The notes under the pieces are model-generated. The model worked only from the letters and a program-made list of their open reading frames with translations, was not told the DNA's origin and did not search any database. This document shows positions 43,859 through 51,409 of a stretch of 64,000 bases of DNA, piece after piece. Both the position numbers and the translations under genes were made by a program. Source of the stretch: Telluribacter humicola (GTDB lineage: Bacteria; Bacteroidota; Bacteroidia; Cytophagales; Spirosomataceae); assembly GCF_017355935.1 (NCBI RefSeq), contig NZ_JAFIQT010000001.1, positions 1,054,001 through 1,118,000 on the forward strand, in the 5' to 3' direction. The first letter of the stretch is position 1, and each line of letters opens with the position of its first letter.

Positions 43859-45124
43859 CTATTGGAGGCGGCTAAGCTGATATACGGGTGATTTGGGCAT
43901 GCGGCGCAGGGCGATCTGTCCCTCCAGCCAGGTAATGATAAAGCTCAGGTCTTCCAGCGTCTTCACGTGCCGACCCTGCTCATACGAGCGGAACCCGATG
44001 ATGTACGTATGGTTCTGGGGGCGGTACTGATGGAAATACAGTTCGTTCTTTTTCTGGATCATCTCACGCAGTTGAGCCGCCTGCGTCATGAGTGGCCCCT
44101 GGCTGAGAGCCACGCCTTCGGCCCACTGCTTGTCCGAAGCCGTGATCACCTGATTGCCATCGGCGGTAAGGGTGTAGTACCCTTTCTTCAGGCCGATGAC
44201 CCGAAGTACACGCTCCTGGTCTATACCAGCCTTGCCTTCGGCAGGCAACGGAAGGGGTAGCTGGTGTTCATCCAGCGTAAATTTCAGGTTGGAGTTATCC
44301 GTACCTGCGTTGACCAGCTTGGCCGTAGCCGACGTACTGGCTCCTTGTTTGGCAACCTGGATAGTAACGGTTTCCTGACGAGGCGCCAGGCCCAGGCCCT
44401 TTTCAAGGGCAGTGGCCAGATGGTAGTAGCCGGCTTCGTTGAGGTGGATACCATTGTCTGATAGGGTTACCTTCTGACTAGCCTCCTGTATAGGCTTGTA
44501 GATATCAATGTATCGGGCGCCACGCTCCGTTGCCGCTCGGGCTATGGCCGAGGCGTACAGTTGCAGCATAGCATTACGCTGGGCGGCATTCCGCTTTGTC
44601 AGGTTTTCGGGCGAATCGGCGGCGAAAACCGGAATGGGCGATAGCAGAACGGCTTTGGCTCCCAGCTGATCAATCTTATCTAACAGCTTATGCAGGCCCT
44701 GCGTAAAACGCGGCAGGCCTTCCTCACCGCCCTCCTGTGCTTCGGTACCTCCGTATCCCACAAAGACAAGCGTGGGCTGGGCTTTGGTGATCTGCTCCAT
44801 CAGCACCTCATAGGGAGTAGGTGGATTAGTAATAGTGCCCCGGGCGTCTCCAAACACATTATCCCCTGACCAGCCAATGTTCCGGAAAAGGACCTGACGG
44901 TCTGGCCAGCGGGTAGTAAGGGCCAGCTCCAGGTACCCATGCTGAAGATCATTCTCGAAGAGGGTGTTGCCGACAAACAAGATCCTTTCGCCATTCTTCG
45001 GGGCAAAAGTGGCCGGTTCGGTTCTGCTCGTAGATGAGGTTTGGGCAACTGCCAGCAGAGTAGGGAGCGTCAGGAGCCAGAGGAGGATGTAGCCAAAAGT
45101 AGGCGGTACCTTTTTATGTATCAT
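43859..45124 (-). CDS. SGNH-fold protein lacking the usual nucleophile serine
   Basis: The start at 45124 (MIHKKVPPTFGYILL) gives a signal peptide ending LLAVAQT; the frame extends upstream to 45235. The 421-aa protein has SGNH-like order: GERILFVGNTLFEND at block I, NIGWSGDNVFGDARG at block II, VFVGYGGTEA at block III and LSDNGIHLNEAGYYHL at block V. The block I serine of GDS is absent (GNT). It ends two bases before the large cytochrome-c dehydrogenase-like gene starts, so they are translationally coupled. It may be a non-catalytic partner or use another nucleophile. Confidence 0.82.
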   Translation of the reverse strand: MIHKKVPPTFGYILLWLLTLPTLLAVAQTSSTSRTEPATFAPKNGERILFVGNTLFENDLQHGYLELALTTRWPDRQVLFRNIGWSGDNVFGDARGTITNPPTPYEVLMEQITKAQPTLVFVGYGGTEAQEGGEEGLPRFTQGLHKLLDKIDQLGAKAVLLSPIPVFAADSPENLTKRNAAQRNAMLQLYASAIARAATERGARYIDIYKPIQEASQKVTLSDNGIHLNEAGYYHLATALEKGLGLAPRQETVTIQVAKQGASTSATAKLVNAGTDNSNLKFTLDEHQLPLPLPAEGKAGIDQERVLRVIGLKKGYYTLTADGNQVITASDKQWAEGVALSQGPLMTQAAQLREMIQKKNELYFHQYRPQNHTYIIGFRSYEQGRHVKTLEDLSFIITWLEGQIALRRMPKSPVYQLSRLQ

Positions 45125-45340
45125 GTATTGGTTTGAAAGCTGGTTGTATACTCTAAAAGACGCTTTCGGGTAAAAAATATCTATGTCTTTGGGAAGAATA
45201 TAGTTTGAAATGCACTTCATCACCATAAAAAGCAACTGGGTAGAGCTGGGGATAGGATAAGTAGAGATAGTTGTATAGTAGTTACACGCTAATTGATTCT
45301 TTATAAGTCAACTATTCGACCCTTATTCCTACCCGTTCCT

Positions 45341-48166
45341 ATGCCTACCTTACGCCTGTTCCTACTGCTTCTGACCGCCCTTGGCGGTGTCTCCCACACC
45401 TTCTGTGTCGCACAGCAATCCAATTCCGCGCAGGATAATGTTAAATACGACCGTGACTATGCCCTGGAGGCTACCATGCTGGGGTACTTCGGGAAGGACG
45501 GCGCCCGTAACCCCATCCTGAAAGCCAATAAGGGTGACAAGGTACGTATTACCATTACCAACGGGGAGCAGATGACGCACGATATAGCGCTGGAGAAGCT
45601 GGGACTTAAAAGTAAGACCATCCAGGAAAAGGGCGCTACTACCAGTATAGCCTTCGTGGCGCAGCAGAGCGATACCTACTTCTGTACCGTACCGGGGCAC
45701 CGCACGGCGGGCATGGTGGGGAACTTCGAAGTAGTGGAAGGTGCCATTACCGGCAATACCGTAGCCGGACAGGTACCTACCCGTAATGGTCAGCCGCTGA
45801 ACCTGGATTTTGAAACCGGCTCCCTGAAAGACTGGACAGCCACGGGTGACGCTTTTACAAATGCGTTGTACAACCAGGACCCATCACCGGTGCATGAAAA
45901 AGAGATGCGTATCGGGTACGAGGGCCAATACTTCCTGAGCAGCGGCGGTACTGTTAATGCCAGGCAAACGGGTACCCTTACCTCCGCTCCCTTCAAGGTG
46001 ACGCAGCCCTTTGCCGCCTTCCGCGTGTCAGGTGGTGCCTTACAGGATACCCGCGTGGAACTGGTGCAGGCCGGTACCAACAAGGTAGTCTTCCAGATTA
46101 CGGGTCAGGGACGGGCTACCCTTCAGCCGGTGGTGGTAGACCTGCAGCCGTACCTGAATCAGGAGATATTTATACGCATCGTTGATAACGAAACGGGGCT
46201 TTCACAGATCCCGTACATACCTCACGATAAGTGGGCGCACATCAATTTTGATGATTTCCAGCTGTACCCCAGCCGTCCCGATTTTCCGAACGAACTTAAA
46301 CCCAAAGACATCATTATCCTGCCACCGCTGGACCCGGTCCTGAACGCTGGTCTTTCGGGCATAAAGGCCGCCGAGGCCATGACGCCACCCAAAGGATTCA
46401 AAGTAACGCTGGCTGCCGCCGAGCCGGATGTAGTACGTCCGATCAGCTTTGCCATCGATGCCCGCGGTCGGTTGTGGGTAGTGGAAGCGCATACCTACCC
46501 GACTCCGGCCCCCGAAGGACAGGGCCGGGACCGCATCCTGATCATGGAAGATACCAACGGCGACGGTACCCTGGATAGCCGGAAAGTATTTATGGAGGGC
46601 CTGAACCTGGTGAGTGGTATTGAGGTAGGCATGGGTGGCGTATGGCTGGGAGCCGCTCCCTACCTGTTGTACATTCCTGTCGATGCCAAAACCGATAAGC
46701 CTGCCGGTCCGGTTCAGAAGCTGCTGGACGGCTGGGGTACTCAGGATACGCACGAAGTACTTAACAGCCTGCGCTGGGGACCTGATGGCTGGCTGTACGG
46801 TACCCACGGCGTATTTACGAACTCCAACGTAGGTAAGCCCGGAGCACCCGATAGCGAACGTACTAAGATCAACGCCGGAGTGTGGCGGTACCATCCTACG
46901 CGGCAGACTTTTGAGGTATTTGCGGAGGGCAGCAGCAACCCCTGGGGCATTGACTTCAACGACTATGGTCACCCGTTCATTACGGTCTGCGTGATCCCGC
47001 ACATGTACCACGTCATACATGGCGCTCGCTACCAGCGTCAGGCCGGCAAGCACTTCAACCCCTACACCTACGACGACATCAAGACCCACGCCGACCACGT
47101 ACACTGGGTAGGCGAGCGGGGACCGCACGCGGGTAATTTCCGCTCGGCCTCGGCCGGAGGTGGTCACGCGCACTCGGGAGCCATGATCTACCTGGGCCAT
47201 AGCTGGCCGCAGGAGTACCGCAACCAAATATTCATGAACAACATCAACGGCTCCCGCCTGAATATTGATAATCCAACCCGTGCCGGCTCGGGCTATATGG
47301 TCACCCACCGTCCGGACTTCATGGCTATGAACGATTCGTGGTCGCAGTGGCTGAATTTTAAGTACGACGCCAGCGGCTCGGTATGGGCCATCGACTGGTA
47401 TGACAAGAACCAGTGCCACAGCCCCAACCCCGATGTACACGACAAAACCATGGGGCGTATCTTTAAGATCTCCCATGAAAATGATAAATGGGTAAAGGTA
47501 GATCTGACCAAAGCAACTGACCAGCAACTGGTCAACTACCAGCTGCACCCCAACGAATGGTACGTACGACAGGCCCGGACGATCCTGCAGGAGCGTGGAC
47601 CAAACAAGAAGGTACATGCCGCTCTGAAAGATATCCTTGCTAAGAATCCGGCCGCCACGCGCAAGCTACGGGCACTCTGGACGCTGCACGTCACCGGCGG
47701 ACTGACCGACAAAGACCTCCATAGTCTGCTGTCCCACGACAACGAGTACGTACGTAGCTGGGCTATTCAACTCCTGACGGAGGATAAAGTAGTAGCACCC
47801 GAGACGCTAAAACAATTCGCTACCATGGCGCAGAAGGATGCCTCCGCGCTGGTACGCCTCTACCTGACTTCCGGCATGCTGCGGCTGGAACCCACTCAGC
47901 GCTGGGAGGTGATGGAGGCCCTGGTACAGCGCGCGGAAGACAAGGACGACCACAATCTGCCCCTCATGGCCTGGTACGCCGCCGAACCCCTGGCTACCGT
48001 GGACGTGAAGCGCGCCTTACAGTTAGCCGAAAGGGCAAAGTTGCCCAACATACTGACCTACATGAAGAAGCGGGTAGAAGCCATTGGTACCGATGAAGCG
48101 AAGAAGGCTTTGAGTGATTTCAATGCCCGTTTGGGTATGGTGGAGCATTCGCACACTAGCCACTAA
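45341..48166 (+). CDS. Cupredoxin fused to a sorbosone-dehydrogenase-like protein (PVC-type)
   Basis: The ATG at 45341 (MPTLRLFLLLLTALGG) gives a signal peptide; a TTG at 45293 is less likely. The 941-aa protein starts with a plastocyanin/azurin-like domain (residues about 30-135) with type 1 copper ligands: His in MTHDIALE (near 78), and Cys, His, Met in CTVPGHRTAGM (near 114-124). A beta-sandwich (about 145-310) follows, then the dehydrogenase-like propeller (from PPKGFKVTLAAAEP, about 350-720) and a shorter helical repeat tail. No CxxCH is present. It is divergent from the cytochrome-c-containing relative at 40374. Confidence 0.9.
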   Translation: MPTLRLFLLLLTALGGVSHTFCVAQQSNSAQDNVKYDRDYALEATMLGYFGKDGARNPILKANKGDKVRITITNGEQMTHDIALEKLGLKSKTIQEKGATTSIAFVAQQSDTYFCTVPGHRTAGMVGNFEVVEGAITGNTVAGQVPTRNGQPLNLDFETGSLKDWTATGDAFTNALYNQDPSPVHEKEMRIGYEGQYFLSSGGTVNARQTGTLTSAPFKVTQPFAAFRVSGGALQDTRVELVQAGTNKVVFQITGQGRATLQPVVVDLQPYLNQEIFIRIVDNETGLSQIPYIPHDKWAHINFDDFQLYPSRPDFPNELKPKDIIILPPLDPVLNAGLSGIKAAEAMTPPKGFKVTLAAAEPDVVRPISFAIDARGRLWVVEAHTYPTPAPEGQGRDRILIMEDTNGDGTLDSRKVFMEGLNLVSGIEVGMGGVWLGAAPYLLYIPVDAKTDKPAGPVQKLLDGWGTQDTHEVLNSLRWGPDGWLYGTHGVFTNSNVGKPGAPDSERTKINAGVWRYHPTRQTFEVFAEGSSNPWGIDFNDYGHPFITVCVIPHMYHVIHGARYQRQAGKHFNPYTYDDIKTHADHVHWVGERGPHAGNFRSASAGGGHAHSGAMIYLGHSWPQEYRNQIFMNNINGSRLNIDNPTRAGSGYMVTHRPDFMAMNDSWSQWLNFKYDASGSVWAIDWYDKNQCHSPNPDVHDKTMGRIFKISHENDKWVKVDLTKATDQQLVNYQLHPNEWYVRQARTILQERGPNKKVHAALKDILAKNPAATRKLRALWTLHVTGGLTDKDLHSLLSHDNEYVRSWAIQLLTEDKVVAPETLKQFATMAQKDASALVRLYLTSGMLRLEPTQRWEVMEALVQRAEDKDDHNLPLMAWYAAEPLATVDVKRALQLAERAKLPNILTYMKKRVEAIGTDEAKKALSDFNARLGMVEHSHTSH

Positions 48167-48191
48167 GCTTATTGTCAATAGGGAGACACAC

Positions 48192-48235
48192 ATTACCCTG
48201 ATGGCCTACTTCTGGAATAGGGCCGTCAGGGTAAT
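48192..48235 (+). terminator. Hairpin terminator after the cupredoxin-dehydrogenase gene
   Basis: ATTACCCTGATGGCC (48192-48206) pairs with GGCCGTCAGGGTAAT (48221-48235) over 15 bp with one G-T pair, followed by TTCTT. Confidence 0.75.
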
Positions 48236-48464
48236 TTCTTAGTATTTAACTTGGACGAATTTGGTAGAGACTTAGTATAGGCTTACTCAATGACTTTGGG
48301 AGTTACTGAATATCTTTTTGTATACCCATAGACACAGGGTTGAATTTGAAGAAGAGTGAAGAAATATTCAGTGCTCATCTTTTGGCATGTTATTGGCAGG
48401 TAGAAATTTGAATAATTAAGCAATTTCTACTCAAGAAACATAAACCCTCATTCACAACTCCTCT

Positions 48465-49037
48465 ATGAAAATTATTGCAAAGCTTCTTCCCTATTTGATC
48501 ACAGCAATTTCAGTTTCATCATGTGTTACTTCCAAACCAGTCTTACCTCCTGATAACAGTATCCAAAAGCTAAAAATACCAATGTCTATAAAGTCCATTC
48601 AAATTGTGGATAGTAGAGACTCTGTATCTATGGGTGACGATATTCAACTACCTTTTATATTAAAGCCAAACCAGCATATTGAGTTTTATCCGAATTTATC
48701 CGAAGTACATAAATCCTTGCTTAGTACACTCATCGATGATAATATGGTACAAGAGCCAGGGGAGGGGTTTGAGATACAAGTAGAGCTGCTAGAGGCAATT
48801 AAGATATTTTCATCAACCTGGACTTCTGAAAAGGAACAAGTAAAAGCAAAGGTAAGAGTTACTGCATCGAATGGTACAGGCCGTATCTGGTCTGAGGCAC
48901 AGGGAGAATCTTTCGTAACATCAATTGATGCACAAAATGCGAAGTTTGAGGAGTTGTATAAATTAAATTTGAAGAATGTAACCTATAAAGCATTAGAACT
49001 TTTAAAAACATATAAAGCACCAGTAACAGATAGTTAA
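48465..49037 (+). CDS. Lipoprotein of unknown function
   Basis: The 190-aa product has a lipoprotein signal (LITAISVSSCVTSK, cysteine near 20) and a mixed alpha/beta mature part: IPMSIKSIQIVDSRDS, SLLSTLIDDNMVQEPGEGFEIQVELLEA, VKAKVRVTASNGTGRIWSEAQGES. The pattern of an edge strand ending in GESF and a C-terminal helix recalls LPS-assembly or DUF4136-like lipoproteins, but I do not recognise a family. Base composition is clearly AT-richer than the flanking 45-48 kb genes. It precedes a twin-hairpin repeat. Confidence 0.7.
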   Translation: MKIIAKLLPYLITAISVSSCVTSKPVLPPDNSIQKLKIPMSIKSIQIVDSRDSVSMGDDIQLPFILKPNQHIEFYPNLSEVHKSLLSTLIDDNMVQEPGEGFEIQVELLEAIKIFSSTWTSEKEQVKAKVRVTASNGTGRIWSEAQGESFVTSIDAQNAKFEELYKLNLKNVTYKALELLKTYKAPVTDS

Positions 49038-49054
49038 TGCATCCCGAGCTACTC

Positions 49055-49147
49055 TCCGCCTGAGTGTTGATATCACCGACGAATCGGGTACTTACTAATA
49101 AGCTAATTACGCGGAATTTGTTGCTGAAAACACCAGCAACGGCGAAT
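49055..49147 (+). repeat. Twin-hairpin intergenic repeat, copy 1
   Basis: Degenerate copy. Left part GTGTTGATATCACCGAC, then GGGTACTTACTAAT, and right hairpin TTGCTGAAAACACCAGCAA followed by CGGCGAATT. It lies between the genes ending at 49037 and starting at 49177. Confidence 0.6.
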
Positions 49148-49176
49148 TAATATACAGAGGTCCAAAAAGTAAAAAT

Positions 49177-49713
49177 ATGAAAATAGGTTCAACCGTAATA
49201 CTTATTATGCTTTTACTCATAAGTTTTTTGGTTTTTTCTCAAACCCCGAACAGTTCTCTTGGGACTATTATCTTTAATTTAAAGTTCTCCTCTTTTAGCG
49301 AAACTGGGCTTGGTGGAAAAGTTAAAGTTGTCAATATAGCTACTGGAGAAGAGCACTTAGGAAAATCACCTAATGGACTTAATTCCTATATAATAATAGA
49401 AGATTTGCCGAAAGGTATCTATAAAGTCGTTGAACTTTTAATCAAAACGGGTTCTGGGCAAATTCATTACTATGATGAATCAAAATTTAACCATCTTGAA
49501 GTGACTGGAGGTGAAACTTTATATTTGGGATCATATAAAGTAAAGAAAACATCGCAACTATTAAAATTAAACTACGAATTATTTCATGAAAAGAATATTG
49601 ACACAGTTAAGATAAATGAGCAGTCGTTGAAAATCAGTGGAATAGAAAACGATATTAATTTTACCCAAAAGCTTTTTAAATACGATACGATATATTTAAA
49701 TCTTAGACAATAA
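49177..49713 (+). CDS. Exported protein of unknown function
   Basis: The 178-aa product has a signal peptide (MLLLISFLVFSQTP) and a mature domain starting LGTIIFNLKFSSFSETGLGGKVKVVNIATGEEHLG, a pattern reminiscent of carboxypeptidase-regulatory or SpaA-like beta domains, followed by YIIIEDLPKGIYKVVELLIKTG. The rest is strand-rich (ETLYLGSYKVKKTSQLLKL). No family was recognised. It is strongly AT-rich and bracketed by twin-hairpin repeats, in line with a recently acquired gene. Confidence 0.65.
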   Translation: MKIGSTVILIMLLLISFLVFSQTPNSSLGTIIFNLKFSSFSETGLGGKVKVVNIATGEEHLGKSPNGLNSYIIIEDLPKGIYKVVELLIKTGSGQIHYYDESKFNHLEVTGGETLYLGSYKVKKTSQLLKLNYELFHEKNIDTVKINEQSLKISGIENDINFTQKLFKYDTIYLNLRQ

Positions 49714-49716
49714 AGT

Positions 49717-49810
49717 TCTCCTTGTCGGTGTCAATGTCTATAAATCAGATAATTGTAAATGGGTTACATGCGTAAAAGTTGCTGGTGCAAAACACCAGCA
49801 ACGGCCGAAT
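49717..49810 (+). repeat. Twin-hairpin intergenic repeat, copy 2
   Basis: The right half has a perfect 10-bp hairpin: GTTGCTGGTG (49778-49787), loop CAAAA, CACCAGCAAC (49793-49802), followed by GGCCGAAT and preceded by TGCGTAAAA. The left half (CCTTGTCGGTGTCAATGTC) is degenerate. Confidence 0.75.
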
Positions 49811-49819
49811 GGTCGTCTC

Positions 49820-49914
49820 GCCTTTGCCGGTATTATCACCAGTAAGTAGGAGATCGCCAATGAGTCGCTCGCATAAAAATTACTGCTGTTCTTCACCAAC
49901 AACGGCGGAAATTC
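49820..49914 (+). repeat. Twin-hairpin intergenic repeat, copy 3
   Basis: GCCTTTGCCGGTATTATCAC opens the copy, followed by CCAATGAGTCGCTCGCATAAAA, here split as CCAATGAGTC and GCTCGCATAAAA, and a right hairpin with CAACAACGGCGGAAAT. It directly follows copy 2 and ends 36 bases before the next gene. Confidence 0.75.
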
Positions 49915-49950
49915 AGTAGTTATATACAATCTACACCAACCCGATAAGCA

Positions 49951-50409
49951 ATGAATTATTTACAATCAGCCGGAGCAGGATTGGCCGGTGCCTCTGCATT
50001 GACCCTGCTCCACGAAACAGTAAGGCAGTTTAATCCGGATGCCCCGCGTATGGATCTGCTGGGGATGCGTACCATAGACAAGTACCTGCGCAAAGCAGAT
50101 ATACAGCCTCCCCGGGGAAAGCCACTGCATACAGCTGCCATGGTGGGCGATATTCTTTCAAATACCTTGTATTATAGCCTGGCAGGCGCTGGAAAAAAAG
50201 ATACCCTATGGCTGCGCGCCGCAGGATTAGGACTGGCAGCCGGTATCGGAGCTATTGTATTGCCCGGACCTATGGGCATAGGCGATGCCCCCAGTTCCCG
50301 CACTCCTCAAACCAAAGCCATGACCATTGCCTGGTATCTGGCCGGAGGGCTGGCTACTGCAGCGGTGCTGCATTGGCTCACCAAGTCAACTAAGCCCAGC
50401 TCTTACTAG
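49951..50409 (+). CDS. Small membrane protein of unknown function
   Basis: The 152-aa protein is alpha-helical with a glycine-rich first helix (SAGAGLAGASALTLLHETV), a short soluble part (DAPRMDLLGMRTIDKYLRKA), and three more hydrophobic helices (DILSNTLYYSLAGAG, AAGLGLAAGIGAIVLPGPM, IAWYLAGGLATAAVLHWL). It looks like an inner-membrane protein seen in many Cytophagales as a short hypothetical. No catalytic motif. Composition is close to the genome average, unlike the two genes before it. Confidence 0.72.
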   Translation: MNYLQSAGAGLAGASALTLLHETVRQFNPDAPRMDLLGMRTIDKYLRKADIQPPRGKPLHTAAMVGDILSNTLYYSLAGAGKKDTLWLRAAGLGLAAGIGAIVLPGPMGIGDAPSSRTPQTKAMTIAWYLAGGLATAAVLHWLTKSTKPSSY

Positions 50410-50660
50410 CCAAACCTGTCTCTTTGAGGCGTCCGCGCCCGCGGTGGTTCGGACTGGTTCTGAGCCCGGAAGCGAAGCGTTGGTTCACCTTAGACGGTAA
50501 GGGACTGCGGGCCGGGCGGCCGGAGCCGCAGCATCCAACCGGGCCATAAGCGCGACGAGGTGTGCATTTCAGCACTGGCCCAGCATTCAGAGCAGATCAT
50601 TAGACAGATTCACTACAACGGAACCAGGGAAAGCGAGCGGCCAGCTATGCGTCAACTATT
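50410..50660. other. GC-rich stretch with no recognised gene
   Basis: From 50430 to 50560 the sequence is unusually GC-rich (for example GCGGGCCGGGCGGCCGGAGC) and unlike surrounding spacers. No frame has a plausible start and conserved-looking product. It could be a decayed gene fragment or a structured element; I cannot identify it. Confidence 0.4.
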
Positions 50661-50666
50661 GCATTC

Positions 50667-50753
50667 GCCTTTGCTGGTGTTAAAACCGGCAAAGCAGGTA
50701 CCTGCCAGTGAGCCACTCGCGTAAAAGTTGCAGGTGAAAGGAGCCAGCAACAG
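50667..50753 (+). repeat. Twin-hairpin intergenic repeat, copy 4
   Basis: GCCTTTGCTGGTG, ACCGGCAAAGCAGGTACC, then CACTCGCGTAAAAGTTGC and GCCAGCAACAG. The left hairpin TTTGCTGGT/ACCGGCAAA is well kept. It ends 44 bases before the next gene. Confidence 0.75.
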
Positions 50754-50797
50754 AGTAACAACAGTATGCAGCAAAGTTCAATCCTCCATTCTGCTCT

Positions 50798-51238
50798 ATG
50801 TCAAAGGAAATCAGACTGATGATTATTCTACAGAACCCACTAGACGGTGTGATGTATGGATTACAGAAGGGGAAAGGTGCCGATTACGAGACAGTGCAGG
50901 CCCAACTCGGAAAGGGTCAGGATTTGTCCTTTGAATTTACCATCCAGTTGAAACAAGCAAAAGGCTCGGGTATTTCACTGGGTGGTCCATACGTCCAGGG
51001 GCCTGTCGGGAACCGCTTTGTCTACCTCACTAGTGGGAGCTATGCCGGACAAAGTGGAACCCTTTGTAATGGCCGCCTGAAGGTTCCCCTTTCCGAAGCG
51101 GACTTCCAGGACTCTTTCTCTGATGATGGTACGTACAGCTGGTCCTGCACAGTGCCTGGTCAAACTAAAGACGGAAAGCCTGTCTTTGCCACTGTGAAGC
51201 CCTTCGGCGGATGGTCCAGCCGCAAGCTTTCTGACTGA
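50798..51238 (+). CDS. DUF5990-like protein
   Basis: The 146-aa protein matches the DUF5990 pattern as I remember it: RLMIILQNPLDGVMYGLQKG, then ADYETVQAQLGKGQDLSFEF, GISLGGPYVQGPVGNRFVYL and AGTYSWSCTV-like strands near the end. It is a small cytoplasmic protein with no known activity. The start at 50798 (MSKEIRLMII) follows a twin-hairpin repeat copy. Other upstream starts are less likely as they would run through the repeat. Confidence 0.72.
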   Translation: MSKEIRLMIILQNPLDGVMYGLQKGKGADYETVQAQLGKGQDLSFEFTIQLKQAKGSGISLGGPYVQGPVGNRFVYLTSGSYAGQSGTLCNGRLKVPLSEADFQDSFSDDGTYSWSCTVPGQTKDGKPVFATVKPFGGWSSRKLSD

Positions 51239-51409
51239 GCGTGTGCATACCCTAGGAAGTATTGCCGTAAGCAGGGCTGACGGGGCACTAGTAATCTGAA
51301 GCACGCCACGGTACCCTGTTATTTTTTTCAAAGCAGGGAGTACCTTATCTTTCCCAACGATTTCAAGCAAATCTCCTCAATACTGATCAGCAGCTTTTAC
51401 CTACCATTC

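Noticed and set aside
46202-47617. 471-codon open frame antisense to the cupredoxin-dehydrogenase gene
   Set aside because: It has no family-like motifs and lies entirely inside a well-supported gene; open frames of this kind come from codon bias.
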